Positions 7,676-16,550 are shown, counted from the first letter of the stretch. The stretch is 64,000 bases of DNA from an uncultured Prevotellaceae bacterium (GCA_902786665.1 CADADN010000004.1:1-64000), one strand, 5' to 3'. The notes: generated from the letters alone by a model not told the origin. Translations and numbers: made by a program.

Positions 7676-8533
7676 ATGACGTATATTGATTGGACTATGA
7701 ACAACTATTTTGCAACAAGAGAAATACGCACATTCGACGTTGACGCATTTATCAACGACGTATATAATAGGTTTTGCGGCACTCCCAACGAGGAGAGCCG
7801 CGAAGACCTGCAAGCCCTTTGGAACAAGGTGCTGACCATGCCGAGAGGTGGCGACGCTTCACTATACCCCAACGTTCACGGACCGCGCCCGGCATTGCTG
7901 GAAGTATGGCACAAGGCCGGCGACTTCTGGCGTGCCAACGGCTTCAGCAAGCCCGCCAGCCTGTTGTGCGACCAAAACGGCATCGTCATCGACGAAGAAA
8001 CCGCACAAAAGATCGCAGCAGCAAAAGCCGCCATCAGCGGCACCGACAGCACCACCGCCACAGAGTCCACAGAAGCCACAGAAACGCCCACAGCGACCGC
8101 CGCCGACCCGTTCTCCGTATGCGACGGTTCCTCCGTCGCCCCGCAAGCGGCCGCAAGCGACCTTGCAAGCGGATCAGCAAGCGACACCGCCGACTACGAC
8201 CCCGGCGTGACCGTGCCGGAGGCAACCCCCTCCCCCACTCCACGCCGCCGCCGGACACGCCGCACTCGCACCGCCACACCGCAGCCCTCGTTATTCGACG
8301 GCTGCGAAATCACCGATTCCGCCGACGCACCTACAGAAACACCCGCCGATGATGAAACGGTTACAGATTGTAACGCTTTCACCAACACCATAAAAAACAT
8401 TGCCAGCAACAGAACCGCCCGCGAACTGGCCAAGGGCGTCGGCATCCTCGCCGCCGTGCTCATCATCTACGAATGCGGTCTAATCATTCCCTTCGCTCTG
8501 CTTGGAGGGCTGGCAGGAGGACTAATTAAATAA
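7676..8533 (+). CDS. Hypothetical protein with C-terminal membrane segment
   Basis: A 285-residue protein. Residues 1-120 look globular. Residues about 120-230 are a Thr/Ala/Ser/Pro-rich linker with a basic Arg/Thr patch. The last 35 residues are strongly hydrophobic (GVGILAAVLIIYECGLIIPF onward), suggesting a C-terminal membrane anchor. The linker contains a family A hairpin repeat (8111-8139), which encodes SVCDGSSVAP. Function unknown. Confidence 0.6.
   Translation: MTYIDWTMNNYFATREIRTFDVDAFINDVYNRFCGTPNEESREDLQALWNKVLTMPRGGDASLYPNVHGPRPALLEVWHKAGDFWRANGFSKPASLLCDQNGIVIDEETAQKIAAAKAAISGTDSTTATESTEATETPTATAADPFSVCDGSSVAPQAAASDLASGSASDTADYDPGVTVPEATPSPTPRRRRTRRTRTATPQPSLFDGCEITDSADAPTETPADDETVTDCNAFTNTIKNIASNRTARELAKGVGILAAVLIIYECGLIIPFALLGGLAGGLIK
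8111..8139. repeat. Dispersed hairpin family A, copy 1 (inside a gene)
   Basis: Head TTCTCCGTAT followed by stem GCGACGG-ttcct-CCGTCGC (8121-8127 with 8133-8139). Related copies are at 17490-17518, 30691-30719, 55645-55673, 57556-57583, 58932-58960 and 60553-60581. Here it lies inside a coding linker. Confidence 0.65.
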
Positions 8534-8542
8534 CCCACGACC

Positions 8543-8710
8543 ATGGACTACAGCCAATATTACGACAACACAAAGCCGCAGTGCCATACATGCCTGCACT
8601 GCATTTATGAAATGACCCTCCGCTCCCTTATGTGCCAGCATGACCAGCACACCATCACCGAACACGAAAAATGGAAGCCCAGAGACTGCAAGAACTACGT
8701 GAGAGGATAA
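8543..8710 (+). CDS. Small Cys-rich protein, possible zinc-binding
   Basis: A 55-residue protein with CHTCLHC near 14-20 and further Cys residues at 31 and 49, plus several His, a pattern compatible with a small zinc-binding fold. It follows the membrane-anchored protein by 9 bases and ends the left accessory block. Function unknown. Confidence 0.55.
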   Translation: MDYSQYYDNTKPQCHTCLHCIYEMTLRSLMCQHDQHTITEHEKWKPRDCKNYVRG

Positions 8711-9083
8711 AAATTTTTAATTTCAAGAAATCAAGAAATCAAGAAATCAGGAAAACAAACAAACAATAAAACAAAGTGGTTTGTTTTATATCATACAAAC
8801 AATATTGTTTTAATGTGTGTTTTCTTGTTTTTTTCCAATACGTCAAGAAAGTAACAAAGAAAATTTGATACTTTGAAATATGGTTTGAAAGAGACAAAGC
8901 AAGAAAACAAGCGAGAAACAAAACAACATGAAAAGAAAGAAAATTTGCTGTCAAACAACAAATAAATCAAGTTTTGTTTGGTACATATTTGAAATTTGAC
9001 TATATTTGCGCCACGATTGCGGACCAGGCGATACCGGCGCACATTGATTGGAATATACATCATCACATAAAGCATAGTTAAAC
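8711..9083 (+). promoter_or_regulatory. AT-rich region upstream of parA (possible partition site)
   Basis: This 373-base gap has no gene. It starts with three to four tandem copies of an 8-base unit (AAATCAAG) near 8720-8750. It holds several small palindromes (for example ACAATATTGT near 8800) and runs of CAAA/TTTG. A promoter with TTG (8978-8980) and TATATTTG (9001-9008) leads to parA. Repeats directly upstream of parA often include the centromere-like site and autoregulatory operators, but no site is proven here. Confidence 0.5.
8978..9008 (+). promoter_or_regulatory. Promoter of parA
   Basis: TTG at 8978-8980, 20-base spacer, TATATTTG (TAnnTTTG) at 9001-9008, about 75 bases upstream of the parA ATG. 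Confidence 0.7.
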
Positions 9084-9902
9084 ATGGAAAATAGACTTAA
9101 AGAAGTGTTGGCGATTGTCAACAACAAAGGAGGGGTGGGGAAGACCACCACCGTACAGAGCCTGGCGGCTGCGCTCGTCAGGCGAAAGAAGTCAATGCAC
9201 GTCTTGGTAGTCGATCTTGACCCGCAAGGACACCTGTCAATCCTGCATGGCTTCGACATCAACCAGTATATGCAGCACCGCACCATCTACGACGCCATGC
9301 GGAAAGGGGAGAGCGTGCCCGTGTATAAGACCAACCGCGACGGTGTGTATCTGGCACCATCCACGGCAGAACTGCAAGACGTGGATGCCGACCTGTTCCG
9401 GCAGATGAACCCGAAGAAAGTGCTACAGAAGAGTTTCGGGCTTCCGCTCGACGACCAGACGGGAGAAGGACTGAAAGACATGGTGAGCGCATTTGACTAC
9501 GTTTTTATTGACTGTCCTCCTGCCCTCTCACAAACTACCTACAACGCAATGGCCGTCGCCACCGGCTTGCTGATACCCGTGCAGATGGAAGGACTAAGCG
9601 TGAACGGATTGGGCAACATCATCGTGGCCATGCGTGAAGTTCAGTCAGAACTAAACCCACATCTTGAATTGCGTGGCTTGCTGCCTACGATGGTGGACGC
9701 AAGACCGAGGATTGTGCGTGAGTTTATCGACTATCTAAAACGCTCCTACGGCGACAACGTTTGCGAGACGGTCATCCGCCGAAGCGTGAGAATGAACGAG
9801 GCGCAGACCATGCTGAAGGACATCTATGCCTATAAACCGGGGCAGTGGAGCAGCGTGGCCAATGACTACGACGCACTGGCCGTGGAACTTTTCGACGTGT
9901 AA
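9084..9902 (+). CDS. parA: ParA-family partition ATPase
   Basis: A 272-residue ATPase that would segregate the plasmid form of this element to daughter cells. The deviant Walker A motif KGGVGKTT (15-22) with the signature Lys at 15 is intact. VDLDPQGH (about 43-50) is the A' motif and FIDCPPALSQ (about 142) covers Walker B. The N terminus lacks an HTH extension, as in short ParA proteins. It is followed by a small ribbon-helix-helix-like gene and an iteron origin, the classic partition/replication layout. Presence of parA argues that the prophage state is extrachromosomal. Confidence 0.9.
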   Translation: MENRLKEVLAIVNNKGGVGKTTTVQSLAAALVRRKKSMHVLVVDLDPQGHLSILHGFDINQYMQHRTIYDAMRKGESVPVYKTNRDGVYLAPSTAELQDVDADLFRQMNPKKVLQKSFGLPLDDQTGEGLKDMVSAFDYVFIDCPPALSQTTYNAMAVATGLLIPVQMEGLSVNGLGNIIVAMREVQSELNPHLELRGLLPTMVDARPRIVREFIDYLKRSYGDNVCETVIRRSVRMNEAQTMLKDIYAYKPGQWSSVANDYDALAVELFDV

Positions 9903-9943
9903 CCCTATAATATAGGGTGCTTCTGGAATCACCGAAATTCCAG
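9903..9943 (+). promoter_or_regulatory. Leader element copy between parA and the next gene
   Basis: CCTATAATATAGGG then TTCTGGAATCACCGAAATTCC, the core of the leader family, directly after the parA stop. Confidence 0.45.
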
Positions 9944-10027
9944 GCGTGCGGATGGAAACGAGTCGCCGCTTGCGGCACTCAACATTTCAAAAAAGCAAGA
10001 AATCAACAAGCCAATAAATCAACAATC

Positions 10028-10363
10028 ATGGCAAAGAAATCAACTACTACCGACAAGAAGGTGTTTTCCTTCGCCACGGAGTCGCCCCTGGTGAAGCAGA
10101 CGGAGGCCACCGTGGTACAGGGCTATCAGGCCATCGAACAGAAAGAGCAGGGTGGGGGAGTGCAGCCGAATGTGCAGCCATCAGCAGCCGCACCTGGCAC
10201 TAAGCAAAACGGCACCCAGGAACAGACAAAGGGCGTGCAGGCATACATCCCCATGTCGATGTACCGACGCCTTAACAATCTGAAATACGAGCGTGGCGAG
10301 ACTATCGGCAATTTGCTGGTGCAGGCCATCGCTTACTGGCTGGATAAACAAGAGGGTGCATAA
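10028..10363 (+). CDS. Small ParB-like/partner protein of ParA
   Basis: A 111-residue basic protein. The first 70 residues are a flexible Lys/Gln/Thr/Ala-rich region. The C-terminal 45 residues (VQAYIPMSMYRRLNNLKYER onward) resemble the ribbon-helix-helix-type domain of small centromere-binding proteins that work with short ParA ATPases. I chose the ATG at 10028 because it starts MAKKS with an A-rich upstream. Its position between parA and the origin is the main functional evidence. Confidence 0.65.
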   Translation: MAKKSTTTDKKVFSFATESPLVKQTEATVVQGYQAIEQKEQGGGVQPNVQPSAAAPGTKQNGTQEQTKGVQAYIPMSMYRRLNNLKYERGETIGNLLVQAIAYWLDKQEGA

Positions 10364-10775
10364 TTATCCCGTCCGATGACAGATGAGCGTAGTTATACCT
10401 TTTTACCCCTTATGCGCCTACTTATATCATACTTGCGCATAGTTATATAAAACTATCACATAGTTATATGTTTTTACCCCTTCGGGTGACATTCATTTAT
10501 AAATACTAATATGTATGACAACTCTGGTTGAATTTATATATTATATATTTATAGGGGCTGTCGGAAATCACTTGATTTTCAGACATTTCTATGAAAACGA
10601 GGGGATAAAACATATAACTAAGTGTACGAAAATTATAACTAAGTGCGAGTGAATGATAACTAAGTGGACGAAACCTATAACTACGGAAAGGGGTAAAAAC
10701 CTATAACTACGGTGTTCTGAACGGGACATCTGAATGAGAAAAAACAATGAAAACAAAGGGTAAAACCATATAACT
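10364..10775. other. ori: Iteron replication origin
   Basis: This 412-base gap carries two opposed arrays of ATAACTA repeats. Forward copies start at 10614, 10635, 10656 and 10677 (exact 21-base period), then 10703 and 10770. Reverse copies (TAGTTAT) start at 10390, 10440 and 10461. A second box, GGGGTAAAAA, accompanies them near 10690 and 10757, and as its complement near 10400 and 10470. AT-rich sequence lies between the arrays (10480-10560). The layout, directly before a Rep_3-type initiator gene, is that of an iteron-controlled plasmid origin. Confidence 0.85.
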
Positions 10776-12239
10776 ATGGCCGAAGAAAACAAAAAGACAA
10801 CGGACTTGATACCAAAGGAGTGGCTTTACAACCCCGTGGTCTATTCGCAGATCAGCGGCGACTTCTCATTGATGCAGCAGCGTGTATTGGTGGGCATCCT
10901 GGAGAGGTTGCAGGAGCGCATCAAGAAGGGTATCAGTTATCAGAAGCAGTTGCGCATCTGGCCGTCGCTCTTTGAGGACGAGGAACTGAATGACAACATC
11001 GTATTGGAAATAGACCCTCGCTCGTTGGGGGTCATACCGGCCAACTACGAATATCTGCAAGACGCGCTGAAGGCTTTGATGAAGATACAGATTGGCTTTC
11101 CTAAGAAAGGTAAGACGAAGACACGCTACGTGGTGGCTCCGCTGTTCGCCCGTGCGGAAATGCCATACTATAAGGACCGCAAGAGTGGCAAGATACGCAT
11201 CGTCATGCTGAAGGAGAACGTGCAGGACTTCTTCAACCTCTCCATGGGTTATACCATCCACCTGGCGAAGGTGGCTCAACTGTGCCAGAAGAAGCGCACA
11301 CCGAGGATTTACATATTCCTGAGCCACTGCAAGGATCAAGGACAAAAGGAAGTGGACTACGACGATTTCTGCAAGTTCCTTGGCATCGACGAGGACACAG
11401 CGAGACTTGACATGATAACACGTCTTGACGAGCAAGTGAAGAAAAACGAAATCACCAAAAAGGAACGCACCGAGCGCATAGAGAAATGGGAAAATCCCTA
11501 TCGGAAATTCTCAAAGGTGAAGTCACTGATACTGGAACCGTCGCGCAAGGAACTTGACGACTTCGTGCGGCTGGGTGAAATAGACTTCACTTTCACCTAC
11601 GAACCCATCTACGACCAGGGAAGGGCACGCGGAAACCCGTCAAAGATTTTATTCTCCATCGTCAAAGGAGACCTTGCCATCGACTTCGACAAGGAAAAGA
11701 AACGCCGTGAGAGCAATCGTTATTTCGTGGAAAAGATGGTGGCGTGGTGTCCCGATATGAAGGCCGACGACATACGTTTCATGGTGGAAGACGTGGCAAT
11801 CGACGACCAGGAGGACTTCAAGGCTTTCTGTTACGGCGAACTGCGAAACAAGGTGGAGCATAAGCAGCCGGACGACGTGGCCAATTACGCCACGGCGTTG
11901 ATGGAGGAATGGATGAAGAACCGACGTATCGCCAACGGGAGGAAGTCTGAGAGCCTGTTTGCCGAACAGGAGCGGGAGGAAAGCCGCCAGCGTTGGGAGA
12001 AATGCCGTGAGGATATTCTTGCCAAGGTTGTCAAGGAGGAGAACCGCCGCATATTCCACAATCTGACGTTTGAGTCTTTCGACTTTGACACAAAAAACCT
12101 CGTTCTGAGGACAACGATGGATGACTTCAGATGGTTGGAACAGGACGAGGTGGTTAAAGACCTGCTGCGACCGAACATCATCAAGCACTTCGGAAAGGGC
12201 GCAAACCTTCAATATAGGGTGTTTCCGAAATCACCATGA
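10776..12239 (+). CDS. rep: Rep_3-type plasmid replication initiator
   Basis: A 487-residue initiator predicted to bind the upstream iterons and start replication. The N-terminal half (LIPKEWLYNPVVYSQ, FSLMQQRVLVGILERLQERI) resembles the first winged-helix domain of RepA/RepB initiators of Bacteroides plasmids. A second such domain spans about 160-300 (TPRIYIFLSHC). It is longer than the usual 300-350 residues, because of a charged C-terminal extension from about 320. The last iteron overlaps the start region, suggesting autorepression. With parA it defines a plasmid maintenance core next to phage genes. Confidence 0.85.
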   Translation: MAEENKKTTDLIPKEWLYNPVVYSQISGDFSLMQQRVLVGILERLQERIKKGISYQKQLRIWPSLFEDEELNDNIVLEIDPRSLGVIPANYEYLQDALKALMKIQIGFPKKGKTKTRYVVAPLFARAEMPYYKDRKSGKIRIVMLKENVQDFFNLSMGYTIHLAKVAQLCQKKRTPRIYIFLSHCKDQGQKEVDYDDFCKFLGIDEDTARLDMITRLDEQVKKNEITKKERTERIEKWENPYRKFSKVKSLILEPSRKELDDFVRLGEIDFTFTYEPIYDQGRARGNPSKILFSIVKGDLAIDFDKEKKRRESNRYFVEKMVAWCPDMKADDIRFMVEDVAIDDQEDFKAFCYGELRNKVEHKQPDDVANYATALMEEWMKNRRIANGRKSESLFAEQEREESRQRWEKCREDILAKVVKEENRRIFHNLTFESFDFDTKNLVLRTTMDDFRWLEQDEVVKDLLRPNIIKHFGKGANLQYRVFPKSP

Positions 12240-12297
12240 TTCGACCAATTCCGGTCGAAAACCGTACCAAATGTTAAAACGAGACAGGGTATATTTG
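12207..12297 (+). promoter_or_regulatory. Leader element, hairpin and promoter after rep
   Basis: CAATATAGGG and TTTCCGAAATCACC (leader family) overlap the end of rep. They are followed by hairpin TTCGACC-aattcc-GGTCGAA (12240-12259) and a TATATTTG box (12290-12297) 29 bases before the next ATG. The upstream TTG box is weak. Confidence 0.5.
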
Positions 12298-12325
12298 CAG
12301 CCAACAAATATACCCTTTATCTTTT

Positions 12326-12622
12326 ATGGCAAGAAAAGACTATGAAACAGAAGGCGGCGAGGACAAAAAGGCCGTGTCGCTGGAAGACTTTTTCATCTAC
12401 GACAAGGTGATGGCATTCGCCAGGAAATACCGACCTGTCAAAGAACAGACTTTTTCTACTGAAGTATTTAACGAGGAAAGACTCAGGGAGTTTTTCAAGG
12501 CTTACGTCTTTCCTCTTGGCGACCCATTGAAACTATACTTGCAGGAGCTGGCCATCCAGGGCTTCTACATGAGCGTTTCAATCATGGGAGAGCCGGCTAT
12601 ATTGGTGGAGGAGCTGTTTTGA
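12326..12622 (+). CDS. Hypothetical protein
   Basis: A 98-residue protein, acidic, starting MARKDYETEGGEDKK. No recognised domain or membrane segment. It has its own TAnnTTTG box and lies just after rep, so a role in copy control or maintenance is possible but unsupported by motifs. Confidence 0.6.
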   Translation: MARKDYETEGGEDKKAVSLEDFFIYDKVMAFARKYRPVKEQTFSTEVFNEERLREFFKAYVFPLGDPLKLYLQELAIQGFYMSVSIMGEPAILVEELF

Positions 12623-12633
12623 GTGTTATGTTT

Positions 12634-12652
12634 GTTGCTGTATCACCGCAAC
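12634..12652. repeat. Dispersed hairpin family B, copy 2 (imperfect)
   Basis: GTTGCTGT-atc-ACCGCAAC with one mismatched pair in the stem, just after the stop at 12622. Confidence 0.45.
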
Positions 12653-12689
12653 GATAATTTCCATTTGTATATTCATCAAAATCACATTC

Positions 12690-13586
12690 ATGGCAAAGTA
12701 TTATTATCAGTTTCCATTAGACAGTGAGCAAGGCAAGCAGCTCGCAAAGTTCCACCGTGCTTGCATCGACGCTGAGACCAAGGCACAGAAGTACGCCAAG
12801 CGTATGGGCGCGGAGAGTTATTTCGAGGACCTGAATTTCTTTGCGGGCGGCGTGGCGGCACTGGCATTCGCCGAACCCAAGAAAGTCAACACCGACATTT
12901 GGAGACAAGTTTACAAGGGAGAGGACAGCACGCAGTGGTTTGAACCGAATGTGCGCACCTCCTTTGGTTGTGTTAAGGCGCGACCGGGTTTCACGCCGAG
13001 CGAAGTGGCAGGACGTATCTACAAGAAAGAACCTGTTGGATGGGATGCCGTGCGGCAGTTGTATTCTCTTAAAGAATGGCTGGCATTCTGTGGGTTTCAT
13101 TCATCAGGTGATAAGGAGATAGACACCAAGGCAGTCATCGGCATGTTGAAAGACAAGCGTTTCTACACCTACATTGAAATCATTCCAATGGCGGCTCCAG
13201 TGTTGGGCAGGAAGAGCAGTTGGGATGGTTCAAAAGCCATACGGGCCGAGCAGCTGCGAATGAAGTTGCCCACGGTGCATGTCGATGACTTCTACCGAAT
13301 CGTGGGTGCGGACATTACAGGGGCAACGGCAAAGCCGATGCCTGACGAGAAAGGCAATGACGAAGCCTCAAACAGCGACAACCCCGACGGAGGCTGCAAG
13401 GTGGTGAGCATGGACAAAAAACAACCCCGGACGGAGCCATGCACGCCCGTCTATTTCGCTTATCAGGAAAGTTGGTTTATAGGCTTGGATTTTCCAATCA
13501 ATCAGGAGGGTTTCAAGGAGATTACGTCGCAATGTTTCACAGTGAGGAAAAACCAGATGCTCCGCGACATGGATAACATGGCATAG
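12690..13586 (+). CDS. Hypothetical protein
   Basis: A 298-residue soluble protein. Residues 1-200 look globular with several Trp/Tyr; about 205-245 is a polar linker (Asn/Asp/Gly/Lys). No known family. It is convergent with the repressor-like gene on the other strand; only 19 bases separate the two stops. Confidence 0.6.
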   Translation: MAKYYYQFPLDSEQGKQLAKFHRACIDAETKAQKYAKRMGAESYFEDLNFFAGGVAALAFAEPKKVNTDIWRQVYKGEDSTQWFEPNVRTSFGCVKARPGFTPSEVAGRIYKKEPVGWDAVRQLYSLKEWLAFCGFHSSGDKEIDTKAVIGMLKDKRFYTYIEIIPMAAPVLGRKSSWDGSKAIRAEQLRMKLPTVHVDDFYRIVGADITGATAKPMPDEKGNDEASNSDNPDGGCKVVSMDKKQPRTEPCTPVYFAYQESWFIGLDFPINQEGFKEITSQCFTVRKNQMLRDMDNMA

Positions 13587-13605
13587 ATATAGAAGCCGTG
13601 GGCGA

Positions 13606-14205
13606 TCACCGTTTTTTGGGGTTGACATGCGGAAACACCCCTGTATCGGGGAATGCACCGCCCATCGTCTTCGGGTCTGACACTCCGTAGCCGCTGGGAA
13701 AAACCTCTTGCTTCGGTTCAATCCTTGACAAGGCCATTCTGACGGTCTGCATCCCGTCGCGCACCATCTCTTTGTATTCCTCAATCCGCTGTTCATAGTC
13801 CTTGCGCATGGCTTCCTCCCGCTCGCGTGCCTCTTGTTGGATGCGTTGCACCTCCTGAAGGTAATCGAGTTTGATTTGCAGCATTTCCTCCTTGGTGATG
13901 GTGCCGGCTGGTGGTACGGGTGGGGCAGGTGAGGACTTCTTCTCGGAATGAGCGGTCTCTCGGTTGCGCCGTGGTCTTACGTCTGCCTGTCGGCCATTCT
14001 CAAAGAAAAACTCCGAGAGGTCGATGTCGTAGATGTTGCACAGCAGCACCATCTTCTCCACGGGCAGGGGGTTCGACTTGTCGATCATCCACCGCTTCAG
14101 ACTGGTGTTGTTCACGCCGAGGTCTTTCATCAGTTGGGTGATAGTCACCCCGGAGGACCTAAACCACTCTCCGAAATAGTCGGCGTTGTAGGTGTAGTTT
14201 CTCAT
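13606..14205 (-). CDS. HTH repressor-like protein with coiled coil
   Basis: A 199-residue protein with an N-terminal XRE-like helix-turn-helix (GVTITQLMKDLGVNNTSLKR, about 19-38) and KMVLLCNIYDIDLSEFF, typical of the end of the HTH domain. A Pro-rich linker (about 88-105) and a long Glu/Arg/Gln coiled coil (about 108-160) suggest oligomerisation. It is divergent from the early gene run starting at 14345. Two ATGTTTAA direct repeats in the shared intergenic region could be its operators. It is the best candidate for the lysogeny-type repressor in this window. Confidence 0.7.
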   Translation of the reverse strand: MRNYTYNADYFGEWFRSSGVTITQLMKDLGVNNTSLKRWMIDKSNPLPVEKMVLLCNIYDIDLSEFFFENGRQADVRPRRNRETAHSEKKSSPAPPVPPAGTITKEEMLQIKLDYLQEVQRIQQEAREREEAMRKDYEQRIEEYKEMVRDGMQTVRMALSRIEPKQEVFPSGYGVSDPKTMGGAFPDTGVFPHVNPKKR

Positions 14206-14344
14206 ACTTTTTTTTGGTTATGTTTAACAAATGCTATTCTTAAAAAATGTTTAAGTTATCCGTTTTAACTATCCAAAATAACTAATATTCATTTTTGTTT
14301 CCTATCTTTGCGACAAAATTAAAAAATATTTATAACAAATAGGA
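14206..14344. promoter_or_regulatory. Divergent control region
   Basis: The 139-base gap between the repressor-like gene and the + strand run holds ATGTTTAA repeats at 14220-14227 and 14247-14254 (27 bases apart). A TATCTTTG (TAnnTTTG) box at 14303-14310 lies 35 bases before the ATG at 14345. The repeats would sit where a repressor could control both directions. Confidence 0.55.
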
Positions 14345-14788
14345 ATGGAAAGAGACATTTTTTATAAGCTCGAAAGCCCAGGAGGGCACCTTGAAGCAAA
14401 GGATCTTACCGCCGACGAGAAGCGCGGTCTGTATGCCCTGATGGGGAAGTACGGGCTTCCCGAAAGCACCACCTACAACCGCTTTTTCGACAAGGGTTTT
14501 GACCCGTGGGAAATGATGGGTGTGAATCAGTGCAAGGCCGATTTTGTGGAGACGGTGGAGAACGAGGCGATAAGAAAAATCCTGTTATGCACCGACGACG
14601 GTTTCTACAGTGCCTTGCCGGAGGGTTCCGGCTACCGTATGCGGTTGGTGAGCCACATGGCTGAGCGGGGTATGGTACATCGCGCCACCGTGGAGAAGCG
14701 TTTCGACACCGACGACTGGAAGGAGTGGGAGCGTCGGGGCGTGCGTGCCGTCATCGAGGAGTTCTGCAACCTATATGCCGAGAAATAA
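14345..14788 (+). CDS. Hypothetical protein, first gene of the early run
   Basis: A 147-residue soluble protein (MERDIFYKLESPGGHLEAKD) with no recognised family. As the first gene downstream of the divergent promoter it is likely among the earliest expressed after derepression. Its 3' end overlaps the next gene by 14 bases. Confidence 0.65.
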   Translation: MERDIFYKLESPGGHLEAKDLTADEKRGLYALMGKYGLPESTTYNRFFDKGFDPWEMMGVNQCKADFVETVENEAIRKILLCTDDGFYSALPEGSGYRMRLVSHMAERGMVHRATVEKRFDTDDWKEWERRGVRAVIEEFCNLYAEK

Positions 14789-15143
14789 GAAACAGCCTGA
14801 ACCAGAGCCGCCCGCCCGCATGGCATACGCCATCGACTACCGCGGCTTCGACGATGACGTGCTGACATTCGTTTTTCTCAGTCCAATAGAAAATCCGCTG
14901 TTCGAGGCGTTCAGGTTGCTGTGCAAGGGTGGCTACGTCATGAGCGGTTGCAAGGTGGAGCATGAGCACGCCTGGCAATGGCGCAACGGCAAGGCATACT
15001 GGCGATGGGTGTTCACGCCCATTGACTATCACCCTGAAATGCTGTCGCTCGACGCCCTGCGCGACTTCATCGAGCGACATCTCAGAAAACAAGGTCACGA
15101 AGTGAATTTTTACAAGGACATCAACAAGTTTTTGAATTTATGA
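14775..15143 (+). CDS. Hypothetical protein
   Basis: A 122-residue protein beginning with a Pro/Glu/Lys-rich stretch (MPRNKKQPEPEPPAR). The rest is rich in Phe, Trp and charged residues. I used the ATG at 14775; it overlaps the preceding stop, implying translational coupling. No known domain. Confidence 0.6.
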   Translation: MPRNKKQPEPEPPARMAYAIDYRGFDDDVLTFVFLSPIENPLFEAFRLLCKGGYVMSGCKVEHEHAWQWRNGKAYWRWVFTPIDYHPEMLSLDALRDFIERHLRKQGHEVNFYKDINKFLNL

Positions 15144-15355
15144 AGAATCCATTTAAGGCAACTCCTGAAGCAGAAGAACCATTACGGCAATTTCCAGAAG
15201 GCAGACCTTCTTATTCAAAATTGCAGCCACCGCCGACCGACCGTGACCGACTGCGTGAAACATTGAAGACACTCGACCGCTTGAATTGCGAATATGAGAT
15301 TATCTATGACAATATAAAATATACCCGAAAACTTAATGAACATGAATCACATTGA
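15140..15355 (+). CDS. Small hypothetical protein
   Basis: A 71-residue polar protein, Pro-rich in its first half and helical after. It starts at an ATGA overlap with the previous stop and overlaps the exonuclease gene by 20 bases, so it is part of a tightly coupled operon. Function unknown. Confidence 0.55.
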   Translation: MKNPFKATPEAEEPLRQFPEGRPSYSKLQPPPTDRDRLRETLKTLDRLNCEYEIIYDNIKYTRKLNEHESH

Positions 15356-16094
15356 TATTACTTTCGACATGGAGACCTGTGCGACCACGGCCAATGCTGC
15401 CGTGATGCAGGTCGCCGCCGTAGCGTGGAATCGAGCGGCAAAAGAAAATCCGTTCCGTTCTGTATGCGACTGTATGACAGTCGCCAATACCGACATGGAG
15501 TCTTTCAACGAGCACATCGACCTGCGCACCTGCGTAGTCGATGGCTTCGATTTCGACCAAGCCACCGTCAAGTGGTGGGCCAACCAAACCGACAAGGCCA
15601 AGAAAGCCGTCACAGACGGACTGGCAGAACCCATTGAAGAGGTGTTCATCCGCTTCATCGAATGGATCAACCAAGTCAAAAAAGACACCAAGGCCGAAAG
15701 CGTCTGCCTGTGGTGTCAGGGCATGGACTTCGACGGTGCCATCCTCCGAAACATCTGCCACAAATACGACCTTGAACTGCCATTCCGCTATCAGCAGTTT
15801 AGGGATTGTCGCACACTTATCCTTGAAACCGCCGTGATACAGGTCAGTAGATACACCATGGACAACTCTGAGACAGCCGGAATGATATGTGCCGATGGTT
15901 CTGTCATCAAGCCGAAGGACATCCTTCAGCAGCCGTGCAAAGCCTATAAGATATACAAACCGTTACCAGAGGACATCATTGAGTCCGGCACAGTGCATGA
16001 TGCCATGTACGACTGCATCCGCTCGTCATGGAACACTTGGCAGGCACTAGAAATCATCAACGAATGTCTTATCAGTCCTGCAATCAATGGCTGA
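15336..16094 (+). CDS. DEDD 3'-5' exonuclease (RNase T/Rv2179c-like)
   Basis: A 252-residue nuclease predicted to remove nucleotides from 3' ends of RNA or DNA. The DEDD signature is visible: ITFDMET (about 8-14) supplies the first Asp/Glu, LWCQGMDFDGAIL (about 126-138) the second Asp region, and HDAMYDC (about 222-228) the last Asp with preceding His. This pattern is typical of the phage-encoded 3'-5' exoribonuclease family. It ends the first early operon. Confidence 0.75.
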   Translation: MNMNHIDITFDMETCATTANAAVMQVAAVAWNRAAKENPFRSVCDCMTVANTDMESFNEHIDLRTCVVDGFDFDQATVKWWANQTDKAKKAVTDGLAEPIEEVFIRFIEWINQVKKDTKAESVCLWCQGMDFDGAILRNICHKYDLELPFRYQQFRDCRTLILETAVIQVSRYTMDNSETAGMICADGSVIKPKDILQQPCKAYKIYKPLPEDIIESGTVHDAMYDCIRSSWNTWQALEIINECLISPAING

Positions 16095-16550
16095 CACGAC
16101 CGATAGAAAACGCATTCTTTTCACCCAGGAGGAAGCAAACTGATGCTTCCTCCGCATAATCTCCGCTCCGATATGATACACCCTGCTCGCTTTTTATCCT
16201 CTCACCTTGCAGGAAACGGCAACAGTCGTTACTATAAACCTTGCAAAAAATCACTGTTTTTTGCTTTAAAATCGTGTAAAATTCGATTCGTTTTTTGCTT
16301 TGTTTCCGCATCAGAACCGATGCAAAAACGAAACATTTTCCCTGTTTTTCTTGAAAACCTCCGTAATATTTTGCAAACCAACGTGTTAGGTGCGCTGCGA
16401 GCTGTGTTTACAACCGCTTTCAGCACCGCAGCGACACAACATAACTTGTTGACTTGCAAAATATTAACTCAATACGGAAAGAAAAATGAGAAAAAAGTGC
16501 AAAAATTGATGCAAAATTTCACTCGTTTTTCACATTAAATTCATACGGAA
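16095..16550. other. Long gene-free interval
   Basis: No convincing gene in 456 bases. A 10-bp hairpin lies at 16128-16153 (GGAGGAAGCA with TGCTTCCTCC) without a T run. Further on, TAATATTTTGCAA near 16364-16377 is the complement of TTGCAAAATATTA near 16454-16466. An open frame at 16143-16538 has Phe/Ser/Lys-rich, non-protein-like composition. The interval may carry regulatory sites for the following replication genes. Confidence 0.5.

Noticed and set aside
16143-16538. 131-codon open frame in the interval before the DnaD-like gene
   Set aside because: Phe/Ser/Lys/Asn-biased composition of AT-rich non-coding DNA, no leader, no known pattern; treated as non-coding with inverted repeats.
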